A stretch of 64,000 nucleotides of DNA from the NCBI GenBank assembly GCA_942491735.1, contig CALOCN010000008.1, positions 1 to 64,000 of the forward strand, given 5' to 3'. This DNA comes from CALOCN01 sp942491735 (GTDB taxonomy: Bacteria > Eisenbacteria > RBG-16-71-46 > JABDJR01). The notes beneath the pieces are model-generated. The model did not search any database and was not told the origin of the DNA. It saw nothing but the letters and a program-made list of their open reading frames with translations. This document shows positions 8,281 through 17,053 of the stretch, in pieces. Each line of letters begins with the position of its first letter. Within the stretch, counting starts at the first letter, position 1. The position numbers were made by a program, and so were the translations under genes.

Positions 8281-9428
8281 CAGAGCCCCAACGCACTGTA
8301 GACAATAGTGGTCACCGCAGAGGCAATGATCACGCCCACGATTCCCATGACCACGGCCCGGGTCACCGAGAAGCCCACCGCCGACGCGCTGCGCCCGCAG
8401 CGCATGCCCGCGTAGCAACCGACCAGGGCAACCACCATCCCGTACACCGTCGCCTTCACGATCCCGAGGCCAAAGGCCTTGACCCCCAGCGCGCTCCGCG
8501 TCTGCTCGAAGTACTGCGTGAAACCGATGTCCAGCATGGTCCGCCCCACGATCATGCCGCCGAGAATCCCGACAAAGTCCGCAAAGAGGGCCAGGAACGG
8601 CATGACCAGAACCAGGGCCAGCAACCGCGGCAGGACCAGGTAGTCGATGGGTGGAATCCCCGTGGTGCGGAGGGCGTCGATCTCCTCGTTCACCATCATG
8701 GTTCCAAGCTCCGCGGCAAAGGAAGCGCCCGAACGGCCGGTGAGGATGATCGCGGTCATCATGGCCGCCATTTCCCGGGTCATTCCCACACCCACCAGGT
8801 CCGCCACGAAGATCTGGGCGCCGAACTGCTGCAGCTGAAGGGCCCCAACAAAAGCAAGAATGAGCCCGACCAGGAAATTGATGAGCAGGACGATCCCGAG
8901 CGCTCCCGGACCGTTGAGCTCGATCTGGGCAAGGAAGTCCCGCACGGGAAACCGGGCCTTGCCGCGGGCCAGGCGTCCCAGTCCCAGCGTGACCTCGCCG
9001 ATGAAGTCCACGAAGTCCAGTACGGATGCTGTGGCCCGGGTGGCCGCCACCCCGACCCGCGCCACCACCGGCAGCTTGCGTTCCTTGCGACCGGTGGACC
9101 GCTTGGCCGAGGCCCGTGCCAACCGGGTGAGGCGTTGGGCCCCTTCCGGCAAACCGCTGAGGTCCAACTCCAGGCCGAGGCGATCGCAGCGGTCCGCGAC
9201 ATGGACCACGAGCACCAACAGGCCGGTACCCCAGCCGGTCATGGCCGCGGCGTCGAATCGAACCCGCTTGAGGCCGGAGGTCTCGAACGGTTCGTCCATG
9301 CCGGCGGAAAGGTCCGACTCCGGGGGCTCCTTCCAGTTCCCGGACAGCACCACGGCAAACTCCGTCGAATCGATCCTGCGGGCAATCCAGCGGGGAGACA
9401 TGGACGGGGCGGGGGCGGAGGCTGCCAT
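8280..9428 (-). CDS. mlaE: MlaE-family lipid ABC permease with N-terminal STAS-like domain
   Basis: The 382-residue product has about 110 N-terminal residues resembling a STAS/MlaB domain (VRFDAAAMTGWGTGLLVLVVHVADRC). The MlaE permease domain follows, with the conserved MTREMAAMMTAIILTGRSGASFAAELGTM region in short motifs, NEEIDALRTTGIPPIDYLV, and five to six membrane helices. In E. coli the STAS protein MlaB is separate; here it is fused, as in several other phyla. The start at 9428 (MAASAPAPSM) was chosen because earlier starts run towards the divergent methyltransferase gene. It is the first gene of the transporter operon. Confidence 0.88.
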   Translation of the reverse strand: MAASAPAPSMSPRWIARRIDSTEFAVVLSGNWKEPPESDLSAGMDEPFETSGLKRVRFDAAAMTGWGTGLLVLVVHVADRCDRLGLELDLSGLPEGAQRLTRLARASAKRSTGRKERKLPVVARVGVAATRATASVLDFVDFIGEVTLGLGRLARGKARFPVRDFLAQIELNGPGALGIVLLINFLVGLILAFVGALQLQQFGAQIFVADLVGVGMTREMAAMMTAIILTGRSGASFAAELGTMMVNEEIDALRTTGIPPIDYLVLPRLLALVLVMPFLALFADFVGILGGMIVGRTMLDIGFTQYFEQTRSALGVKAFGLGIVKATVYGMVVALVGCYAGMRCGRSASAVGFSVTRAVVMGIVGVIIASAVTTIVYSALGL

Positions 9429-9529
9429 AAGGGGCCATATTAGCGGACCCATCCCGATCCGGGGACCACGGTTGCCCACGTGCCTTCCGGAGCCGGGTGC
9501 TAGCATGGGCGTGCCATGAGGACACCACA

Positions 9530-10270
9530 ATGAACCATCATGAGAACCCGTCCACCCAGGCGTCCTACCGTGAACACGCACGGCTTTACGACAAGATCTA
9601 TCACTGGAAGGACTATCCCGCGGAGGCGCGCGCCCTCCGGGCGATTCTCGACGAAGCCGGGGTGCCTCCCGGGTCCCGGATTCTCGAGGCGGCGTGCGGC
9701 ACCGGGGAGCATCTGCGCCAACTCCGGGACACCTATCGGGTGAAGGGGTTCGATCTCAACCCGGGGATCCTCGCCGTGGCGCGCGACAAGCTCGCCGGAA
9801 TTCCCCTGTGGCGCGCCGACATGGCGGACTTCCGGGTGAGCGAGCCGTTCGACGCGCTCCTCTGTCTGTTTTCCTCCATTGGCTACGTCTATCCGGAGCA
9901 GCGACTTCGTGCGGCGGCCGCGGCTTTCGCCGCCGCGGTCCGTCCGGGCGGGGCCCTTGTCGTCGAGCCCTGGATCACCCCCGACGTCTTCCGCACCGGC
10001 CAAACGACCCTGCACACCTACGAGTCCGATGATCTCAAGCTGGCCCGCGGGACGGCCGGCCGCATCGAAGGGGAACTCTCGGTGTTCGACTTCCATTGGC
10101 TCGTCCTGCGAGCCGGCGCCCCCGTGGAGCACTTCGTGGACCGCCACGCCCTGTGGCTCGCTCCCACCGATACCCTCCTTTCCGCGTTCACCGAGGCCGG
10201 CTTCGACTGCCGGTTCGAACCCGACGGTCTCATGCCCGAACGCGGGCTCATTCTGGGCCGGCGCATCTAG
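9530..10270 (+). CDS. Class I SAM-dependent methyltransferase
   Basis: The 246-residue protein has the glycine-rich SAM-binding motif ILEAACGTGEHL at about residues 44-55. The next strand has GFDLNPGILAVARDKL and motif II-like FDALLCLFSSIGYV. The N-terminal LYDKIYHWKDYPAEA is shared with methyltransferases acting on small molecules or sugars. The substrate is not evident. The ATG at 9530 has GAGG about 8 bases upstream. A hairpin follows the stop. The gene is divergent from the lipid-transport operon and may be transcribed alone. Confidence 0.85.
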   Translation: MNHHENPSTQASYREHARLYDKIYHWKDYPAEARALRAILDEAGVPPGSRILEAACGTGEHLRQLRDTYRVKGFDLNPGILAVARDKLAGIPLWRADMADFRVSEPFDALLCLFSSIGYVYPEQRLRAAAAAFAAAVRPGGALVVEPWITPDVFRTGQTTLHTYESDDLKLARGTAGRIEGELSVFDFHWLVLRAGAPVEHFVDRHALWLAPTDTLLSAFTEAGFDCRFEPDGLMPERGLILGRRI

Positions 10271-10284
10271 CCGTCCCCGGGAGG

Positions 10285-10303
10285 CCGGGTAGCTCCTACC
10301 CGG
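10285..10303 (+). terminator. Hairpin after the methyltransferase gene
   Basis: CCGGGTAG and CTACCCGG form a perfect 8-bp stem with a CTC loop, 15 bases past the stop codon. There is no long T tract, only TTGT after the stem, so this is a candidate terminator or mRNA-stabilising structure. Confidence 0.45.
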
Positions 10304-10439
10304 TTGTCACCCTGTTACCCGGCGCTGCCGGGTTCCGGTTGTTGCCCCGTCGTCACTTAGCGACGGCACGGTCCATGCGTACAACGTAGGCGTGCCCTCG
10401 GTTGCCGCACCGAGCCGGGCTTGGACTGGAGACCGGATC

Positions 10440-13121
10440 ATGAAGCCGACACCCCTCGGCCTCCTGCGGATGGGACTGTGCTTGCTCTGCGCTCCCGGCC
10501 CGGTTGCGGCCGCCGACCCACCCGCCGCACACGGCGTGATCGAGGGTGCGGTTCACGACGAACGGGGAAACCCCCTTCCCTATACCAACGTGCTCCTCCT
10601 CGGAACCGACCGGGGGGAGATGACGAACGCCGACGGCAGGTTCCGTTTGGCCGGAGTGCCTTCGGGGTCTTATGTCATCCGGGTCACCTACCTGGGGTTC
10701 GAATCCCAGGAACGAGCGGTCGAGGTCGGCACGGGTCAGACCGTGTCCCTCCCCTTTACCCTGCGCGAGGCGGTGGTCATGACGCTCAAACCGGTTGTCG
10801 TCGATGCCAATCGGGATCCCATTGATCTCGAGGGAACCGACAACCGGTACAGGATGGACGAGGACGAGATCTCCGGCGCCCCCGTGGACGACCTGCAGCA
10901 GGCACTGGCCCTGCAACCCGGCCTCGTGGTCCAGGCGGGACAACTGCGGGCCCGCGGAGAGCGCACCCCCATCGTGTTCCAGGTGGACGGGGTGGCGGTA
11001 TCCGACCCGTCCAACGGATCCAACGCCAGCCTGGCCAACATCGCCATCGAGAGCGCGGAGACCCTGGTCGGGGGACTGGACGCCGAGTTCGGGAACGCCC
11101 AGGCCGGCGTGGTGAACCTGACCACCAAGTCCGGTGGGGACACCTTGATGGGAGAAGTGAACTGGGAGACGGACGACTTCGGCGCCCCGGATCGCACCTA
11201 CACCAACCTCGACCGGGTCTCGATCGGCCTCGGCGGGCCCACTCCCCTGCGCGGGTTGACCTACTTCGTCTCGGGGCAGGGCTCCTGGACCGACACCGAC
11301 ACACCGACCCGGGAACGTCGTGACCGCACGTCCCTCCTGGACTTTGTTCAGGTGGGACCACGCCAGAACAATCACACCCAACTCCAGGGCAAGCTCACCT
11401 GGGCCGCCGCCCCCGGCGCCCTTCTCGCCCTGGAAGTGCTGGACAGCTGCCGGAGTTGGGACGCCTATCAGCACACCTTCAGCGCCGAGGGGTTCGTGGA
11501 AACCCGGTCCGACACGGTGGAGGACACCGGCGCCCTCGTGACCCGCTACGGCGCGTTTTCCCCCGGGCCGGAAGGCCCCGGCTGGGTCTACTACAACGCC
11601 GCGGCGCACACCCCCAACTACACGGACACGTTCCGCACCCTCAAGGCGGGCTGGAACCACCATACCGGGCGCCAGAGTTTCTACAGCGTGCGGCTCAGCC
11701 GAAGCCGGTTCCGGTTCACCGAGCAGGTGGCCGGAAAGGAGCCCTGGGAGTACGAGGTGGAATCGCCCCAGTTCTGGACCGATCGCATCAACTTCACCCG
11801 CCATCCGTTCTTTGCCACCCACGGCGACTACCCGGCGTATAGCGACCGCACCACCACGGTGTGGAGCCTGCGCACGGACTACACCGCCCAGGTGGGCGAT
11901 CATCAGGTGAAGAGCGGGGTGCAGGTGGCCTACAACGACCTGGAGAACTTCAACCTGCTCCACCCCAACCGGCTGGGACCGGACGGGACCCCGGGACTTG
12001 CGCGCAGCGAGTATCACGTCTACAACCCCGAGGGTTCGGTCTACCTTCAGGACCGATGGGAACACGAAGGCATGGTGGTCAACGCGGGGATGCGCTACGA
12101 CGTGTTCTCGGTGGGCGATCAACTCAACGCATCCCAGGTGGACCGCCGGACCCGGGATGAACTCAGCCCCCGCCTGGGCATCGCGTACCCCATTTCGGAT
12201 CGGGACGTGTTCTCGTTCCACTACGGACGGTTCAGCCAGACCCCGGACCGGCGCTACATCTTCGAGAACCGAAGCCCCTCCGTTCCGGTGCGGGGCAACC
12301 CGAACCTGGACACCCAGACCACGGTCGCCTACCAGGCCGCGTTGCAGCACCTGTTCACCGAGGACGTGTTCGGGCAGTTCTCCGTGTACTTCAAGGACAT
12401 CTATGGGCTGATCAGCTCCCAGGAACTCAGCTCCGGAGACAGCCCGGACCTGGTGCGCCAGTGGAGCAACCTCGACTACGCCAGCTCCCGTGGGTTCGAG
12501 GTGAGCATCAACAAGACCTTCAGCCACTTCTTCCGGGGGCGGTTCTCCTATTCCTATGGCAGCGCAACCGGCGTCGCCTCCGACCCCAACGTGCAGAGCC
12601 AGGTCGACTTCCTCTACCTCCCCATCTCGGAGCAGCCGCTGGACTGGGATCAACGACACACGGTCTCGCTGTCGGGGGTGATCTCCCGTCCGGGAAACTG
12701 GTCCATGAACTTCATCTACAGCCGCGGCTCGGGGTTCCCCTACACGCCCTACTTCCGCGCCCAGCGTCAGGCCGACCCCGCCCTCACCAACTCCCTGCGT
12801 CTCCCCGGCCACTCCAACCTGACCCTCGAGGCCGAGAAGCACTACCGGGTGTGGGGGCAGATGCTCTCGGTGCACCTGAGGGTGGACAACCTGCTCGACA
12901 CGGTGAACGTGGACCGTCTCGCTCCGGCCAACTGGCCGTCGCCGCCCGGGCTCACCGGCAACGACTACGAGACGTTCTATACCGAGACCGGACGCGCGGG
13001 CGGGGCCTATCTCGATCAGGACGTGAACGAGGACGGGGAGCAGGACTGGGTGGCTCTCAATGACCCCCGGGTCTTCTCTCCGGGACGCAGCGTTCGATTC
13101 GGGCTCTCGGTGTTGTTCTAG
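10440..13121 (+). CDS. TonB-dependent outer-membrane receptor with carboxypeptidase-regulatory-like N-domain
   Basis: The 893-residue protein has a signal peptide, then a CarboxypepD_reg-like domain at about 30-115 (GEMTNADGRFRLAGVPSGSY). The plug domain follows at about 140-240, with ALALQPGLVVQAGQLRARG and DAEFGNAQAGVVNLTTKSGG. The long C-terminal region is a 22-strand-type barrel with typical elements such as SPRLGIAYPISDRDVFSFHYG and FSQTPDRRY, ending in SVRFGLSVLF with a terminal Phe. These receptors import or release large substrates using TonB energy; no TonB, ExbB or ExbD gene is nearby. The substrate is unknown. It precedes membrane and glycosyltransferase genes, so a glycan-related role is possible. 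Confidence 0.92.
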   Translation: MKPTPLGLLRMGLCLLCAPGPVAAADPPAAHGVIEGAVHDERGNPLPYTNVLLLGTDRGEMTNADGRFRLAGVPSGSYVIRVTYLGFESQERAVEVGTGQTVSLPFTLREAVVMTLKPVVVDANRDPIDLEGTDNRYRMDEDEISGAPVDDLQQALALQPGLVVQAGQLRARGERTPIVFQVDGVAVSDPSNGSNASLANIAIESAETLVGGLDAEFGNAQAGVVNLTTKSGGDTLMGEVNWETDDFGAPDRTYTNLDRVSIGLGGPTPLRGLTYFVSGQGSWTDTDTPTRERRDRTSLLDFVQVGPRQNNHTQLQGKLTWAAAPGALLALEVLDSCRSWDAYQHTFSAEGFVETRSDTVEDTGALVTRYGAFSPGPEGPGWVYYNAAAHTPNYTDTFRTLKAGWNHHTGRQSFYSVRLSRSRFRFTEQVAGKEPWEYEVESPQFWTDRINFTRHPFFATHGDYPAYSDRTTTVWSLRTDYTAQVGDHQVKSGVQVAYNDLENFNLLHPNRLGPDGTPGLARSEYHVYNPEGSVYLQDRWEHEGMVVNAGMRYDVFSVGDQLNASQVDRRTRDELSPRLGIAYPISDRDVFSFHYGRFSQTPDRRYIFENRSPSVPVRGNPNLDTQTTVAYQAALQHLFTEDVFGQFSVYFKDIYGLISSQELSSGDSPDLVRQWSNLDYASSRGFEVSINKTFSHFFRGRFSYSYGSATGVASDPNVQSQVDFLYLPISEQPLDWDQRHTVSLSGVISRPGNWSMNFIYSRGSGFPYTPYFRAQRQADPALTNSLRLPGHSNLTLEAEKHYRVWGQMLSVHLRVDNLLDTVNVDRLAPANWPSPPGLTGNDYETFYTETGRAGGAYLDQDVNEDGEQDWVALNDPRVFSPGRSVRFGLSVLF

Positions 13122-13129
13122 GTCCGTTT

Positions 13130-13191
13130 GGGAAAGGAGGGGTCGTCGAAAGGTGCTGAACCCCCGTACTCGAGACGACCCTTCCTTTCCC
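13130..13191 (+). terminator. Long inverted repeat downstream of the TonB-dependent receptor
   Basis: GGGAAAGGAGGGGTCGTC at 13130-13147 pairs with GACGACCCTTCCTTTCCC at 13174-13191. This gives an 18-bp stem with one G-U pair and a 26-base loop, starting nine bases after the stop. The unusual length and lack of a following T tract leave open a terminator, an RNA-stability element or a small structured RNA. Confidence 0.55.
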
Positions 13192-13286
13192 GTTTCGGTG
13201 ATATCGCAATTCACTGCTGGACAATTGATTAAGCAAATCGACGCCCTGACAGTGGGGAATTCCACCCACCTGCCGATAACCGGGTG

Positions 13287-15254
13287 ATGGCACTTCCCAA
13301 CCCGGTTGACCCACTCCCGTTGTCCTCGCCGGCCCCCGCGATGGACCTCGTTTCCGGCGCCGCCCCGGCCCGGGTGCAACGCGCCGCCGTGGCCGTGTCG
13401 CTGGCGGCCGCCCTCTTCGGACTGTTTCTCACCTGGGTCCATCCGCGTCCCATGCCGGACTACTACATGGCCCTGGCCGGTGGCCGGGACGTGGCCCAGG
13501 GCAAGCTGGGCCAACCGGACGACTGGTCGTTCCTCACCGGCGACCGCGTGTGGATCCACCAGAACTGGGGATCGGATCTGACCCTCTACGCCACCCAGCA
13601 ACTCGCGGGAGACACCGGCATCCTTGCGCTGAAGGCCGTGCTGCTGTTGCTCATGGGTTGGCTGGTTGTTCTTTGCGGCAGGGCCCGCGGAGCCTCGGTC
13701 GCCGCCGGGTTGCTTGCCCTGGGACTCGTCGGCATCGCGTGGCCGGCCGGCGCGGTCATCCGGGCGAACCTGTTCAGCCTCGTCTGGGTGCCCCTGCTCC
13801 TGTGGACGCTCTACGCATCCCGCTCCCGGCCGCGTCTCCTCTGGCTGACCCCGCTCATGATCGGCGTCTGGGCGAACATGCACGGGGCGTTTGTCTTCGG
13901 CATCGGCATGCTGGGACTCTGGACCGGTTGCCGCTGGTTGGGAGCACTGAGGACACGGGGCCCGATCGGGGCCACCCGGGTCGCGCGGGTTCCCCTGGGG
14001 GCCACCCTCGCCGCGGTGATCGTGGCCGCGTTCGGAACACCGTTCGGTCCCGACAATCTCACCTTGTCCTTCTCGCTGCGTCCCGGATCCCTCTGGCACA
14101 CCGTGACCGAGTGGATGCCGCTGTTCGGCGGATCCATCCCCGCCGAAAGCCCGGTCGTGTTCCTCGCGGCGCTTGGGGTCCTGGGGCTCGGGGTGTTGTT
14201 CCGTTTGTTGCGCGGCACGGACCGAGGCGCCTCCGCCCAACCGGGAGTGCTCCTGTTCGAAGTCCTGCTGGTGATCACCGCGGTAACCATGGCCTTCAAG
14301 GCGCGTCGGTTCGTGCTGTTCTCGCTGGTCGCCATCGCTCCCCTGTTGGCCCAGCAACTGGACACCTTGCTCCGCCCGCGCCGGCGGATCCTTCCCGTGG
14401 CCCTTGCCGCGTTGGCTGTGCTGACCCTGGGCGCGTCCCGCGAGAGCATGCTGTGGGACTACTACCGCACCCCGCGTGAGCCTCTGCACTTCCAGCACGG
14501 GTTCCTGGGAAGGATGGTGGTGGAAGGGCCCGAGATGCCACGCGAAGCGGCGACCTTCCTCGCCACGAACCGCCTGACCCTGCCCGCGTTCAATCACTAT
14601 GCGTGGGAGGGCTATCTGCACTGGGCCGCCCCGGACCTTCCGCTCCACCTGGGGGGACGCGCGCATCAGATCTACACCGAAGACGAGTTCGCCGCGCGAC
14701 AGGACGTGGTGCGGGCCGGCATGTCCGGGGCATCGGGCCCGTCGGTCAACGAACGACTCGCGTCGATTGGCGCAGGCCTGGTCGTCGTTCCCTACTCCCC
14801 GCAGTACACCGGAATGATCGCGGTCCTGCTGGGAGACCCTTCCCGCCGCTGGGCTTGCCTCTACGGGGACTGGAAGTCGATGGTCCTGATCGACATCACC
14901 ACCGACGACGGGCGCGCCCTCTCCCGGGACATGACCCGCGGGACCCTCATCTTTCCGGATCCGGCCATTGCCGCGCTGAGCCGCGGACTGTGGTTGGCCT
15001 CGCCGGCGGTGGGGGGTTCGTCGCGGGAGGCCTACGCATCTCTTCTTGCCGCCTTGATGGTCAAGCCGGTCCCGTACGCCTACTCCATCCTGGCTTCCAC
15101 CGGGCGCTCGGCCGGCGTTCCACCCACGGAACTCAAGCGGATCCTCACCACGGAGCGCGAGCGACTGGTCGGTTGGGTCCGCAGCGGCCAGGCCGGGAAC
15201 TCGGCCCGGATGAGCCTCGCCGAGGTGGACCGGCTGCTCAAGGCCCTGGGCTAG
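13287..15254 (+). CDS. Polytopic membrane protein resembling GT-C glycosyltransferases
   Basis: The 655-residue protein has about ten hydrophobic segments in the first 380 residues and a soluble C-terminal half. The first extracytoplasmic loop reads MPDYYMALAGGRD, then DDWSFLTGDRVWIHQNW. That pattern of an acidic pair, a glycine-rich helix and a tryptophan pair is typical of GT-C-fold enzymes that use lipid-linked sugars, and of related uncharacterised membrane proteins. A later loop has WANMHGAFVFGIGMLG. Enzymatic function is inferred, not proven. The GTG one codon earlier is an alternative start; neither has a good ribosome site. It converges with the next glycosyltransferase gene with a 4-base overlap. 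Confidence 0.7.
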   Translation: MALPNPVDPLPLSSPAPAMDLVSGAAPARVQRAAVAVSLAAALFGLFLTWVHPRPMPDYYMALAGGRDVAQGKLGQPDDWSFLTGDRVWIHQNWGSDLTLYATQQLAGDTGILALKAVLLLLMGWLVVLCGRARGASVAAGLLALGLVGIAWPAGAVIRANLFSLVWVPLLLWTLYASRSRPRLLWLTPLMIGVWANMHGAFVFGIGMLGLWTGCRWLGALRTRGPIGATRVARVPLGATLAAVIVAAFGTPFGPDNLTLSFSLRPGSLWHTVTEWMPLFGGSIPAESPVVFLAALGVLGLGVLFRLLRGTDRGASAQPGVLLFEVLLVITAVTMAFKARRFVLFSLVAIAPLLAQQLDTLLRPRRRILPVALAALAVLTLGASRESMLWDYYRTPREPLHFQHGFLGRMVVEGPEMPREAATFLATNRLTLPAFNHYAWEGYLHWAAPDLPLHLGGRAHQIYTEDEFAARQDVVRAGMSGASGPSVNERLASIGAGLVVVPYSPQYTGMIAVLLGDPSRRWACLYGDWKSMVLIDITTDDGRALSRDMTRGTLIFPDPAIAALSRGLWLASPAVGGSSREAYASLLAALMVKPVPYAYSILASTGRSAGVPPTELKRILTTERERLVGWVRSGQAGNSARMSLAEVDRLLKALG

Positions 15255-17035
15255 AGCAGTCCCGGGCGGGCGGCCATCCGCCGGCGGCGGCGTCGAATCC
15301 AGTCCCGCGCGGCACCCACCGAGGGCGGGTGGACAAGAAACGCCTTGGCGTACACCCGCATGGCGGCGGTCCGCTCCCCCGATTCCAGCAGCCGATCCGC
15401 ATGGGCCACGAGAAACCTGCGGTAGCCCCGTGGGTTGGTCCGCAGCAGGGGTTCGTGCAGGGCGACCATTCGCCGGAAGACCTCATCCCGGTCCCGGCTG
15501 GTGCGTGATCGCTGTCGTGAATGCATCATGCGCCGGTAGGTAATGTCCCCCACGCCGACCACGGCCGCCTTTGCCCCCAGGCGGAAGAACAGCTCGGTCC
15601 ATTGGCGGGTACGAAACGACTCGTCGAACCCTCCCAGCGAGAGCAGGAACTCCCGCTCCGCGAAGAGGGTCTGCTTGGTCAGGAACGAGGTCCGGGGCGG
15701 AATCTCCTCCAGATGGAACACCGCACCCATGGGCAGGGTGGGCGGAAAGAACCGTCGCGACAACTCACCACTTTCCCGATGCCAGGACATCCCGGTGAGA
15801 ACGACCCTCGGTTGCGCCCCGCGCCATTCCTTCCATGCGTGGTAGGCCGCTTCCACGTGGAACGGCTCCAGCACGTCGTCGTCGTCGAGAAAGGTCACGA
15901 ACCGACCGCGCGCCTCGCGGATTCCATGGTTGCGCGCGGCCGAGACCCCCTGGTTGGTCTTCAATGTAAGGACCCGCAGACGTGGATGCTCCGCGAGAAC
16001 CGGGGGAATCGCGGAAGCGTCATCCACGACCACCACTTCGGTGGGTTGCCGGGTCTGGGCCAGCGCGCTTCTCACCGCGGTGACAATGCGCTCCGGCTGG
16101 TTGTAGTACGGAATGACCACCGTGAACCGCGGCGGCGCACCGGGATCCGCCGCATCACCACCCGAAGGGGACTCCCCGGGCAGGTCCGCCTCCGTCGCCT
16201 CGCCATCGAAAAAGGCAAAGGTGCGGCGCAGGTACGCATCGCTGTGCCGCTTGTTGTAGATGTAGAGCTCGCTCCAGTGCTGTCGCGGATCCGATCCGTC
16301 GACCCTGGGTGGAGGCAGCACCCCCTTGGCCTCCGGTGTCACCCCGGTCGGGTCCGGAAAAAGCCGTTGGGTGGACAACTTGAGCAGAGGGGTCTTCCGC
16401 GCCCGGAGCGCCCCGGCGATCCAGATATCGCTACGGGTGCGGGAAAACTGTTGCACCCGGGGATCCAGGATCCGCGGATCGAGGTGGTCCGGGTGCACCA
16501 GCATGCCGTCCTTGCCGGTCGCGACCAGGTGATGCCCCAGCACCTCTTCCTCGGCCGGAATCACCGGCCACTGCTTGTACGGAAGCGGTCCGTCCGGTCC
16601 CCGCAACATGCGACGGGCGCGGAACGCGACGGCGCACCCCTGGGACTGCCATCCCCCGACCAGCGCCGCCAGCCAGCGATGGGGATACAGCGTGTCGTCA
16701 TCGGCGGTCACCACGAGGGGCGGGTTTGTTTCACCGGACAGTTCGTGAAGCAGGGGCAGGAGCTTGCGATGCGGGCCGGTGTTGGGGGTGAACCGCACCT
16801 CCAACCGTCCCTCCCGCTCCCACTCCCGAACCTGCGAAGGCAGATCCGATGGGTCGACCCCCCGGTCAAACAGGAACGGCTCCCGGGACAGCCACAAGGT
16901 GACCCGGGCTGGCCGCAGCGACTGATTGAGGATACGCTCCAGGACCGGAGGGAGAGCGGCCAGACGCTCGGAAGTCGAGGTCAAGCTGACCACCACGGGC
17001 GGCGCGGGGAGGGGTTCGGGATCCGGTGGGTTCAT
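15251..17035 (-). CDS. Two-domain family 2-like glycosyltransferase
   Basis: The 594-residue protein seems to contain two GT-A domains. The N-terminal one (about 1-270) reads PPVVVSLTSTSERLAALPPV with the DxD-like VVTADDDTLYPHRW, as in polysaccharide-type transferases. The second (about 300-500) is classical GT2: FTVVIPYYNQPERIVTAVRS, VVVVDDASAIP, and FVTFLDDDDVLEPFHVEA. The C-terminal 90 residues are basic and helical (IRRRRRRMAARPG). It probably transfers nucleotide-activated sugars to a surface glycan. The start lies only 18 bases from the divergent glycosyltransferase start. Confidence 0.85.
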   Translation of the reverse strand: MNPPDPEPLPAPPVVVSLTSTSERLAALPPVLERILNQSLRPARVTLWLSREPFLFDRGVDPSDLPSQVREWEREGRLEVRFTPNTGPHRKLLPLLHELSGETNPPLVVTADDDTLYPHRWLAALVGGWQSQGCAVAFRARRMLRGPDGPLPYKQWPVIPAEEEVLGHHLVATGKDGMLVHPDHLDPRILDPRVQQFSRTRSDIWIAGALRARKTPLLKLSTQRLFPDPTGVTPEAKGVLPPPRVDGSDPRQHWSELYIYNKRHSDAYLRRTFAFFDGEATEADLPGESPSGGDAADPGAPPRFTVVIPYYNQPERIVTAVRSALAQTRQPTEVVVVDDASAIPPVLAEHPRLRVLTLKTNQGVSAARNHGIREARGRFVTFLDDDDVLEPFHVEAAYHAWKEWRGAQPRVVLTGMSWHRESGELSRRFFPPTLPMGAVFHLEEIPPRTSFLTKQTLFAEREFLLSLGGFDESFRTRQWTELFFRLGAKAAVVGVGDITYRRMMHSRQRSRTSRDRDEVFRRMVALHEPLLRTNPRGYRRFLVAHADRLLESGERTAAMRVYAKAFLVHPPSVGAARDWIRRRRRRMAARPGLL

Positions 17036-17053
17036 TTGGAACAGTCAGTCGTC

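Noticed and set aside
10271..10439. Riboswitch upstream of the TonB-dependent receptor
   Set aside because: The gap is only 169 bases and shows simple hairpins, but no conserved cobalamin or other riboswitch core that I recognise.
10353..14666. A very long minus-strand open frame antisense to the TonB-dependent receptor and GT-C-like gene
   Set aside because: Its translation is low-complexity (many Gly, Arg, His, Val), and the opposite strand carries a clear receptor with conserved motifs. GC-rich DNA commonly leaves long antisense frames open.
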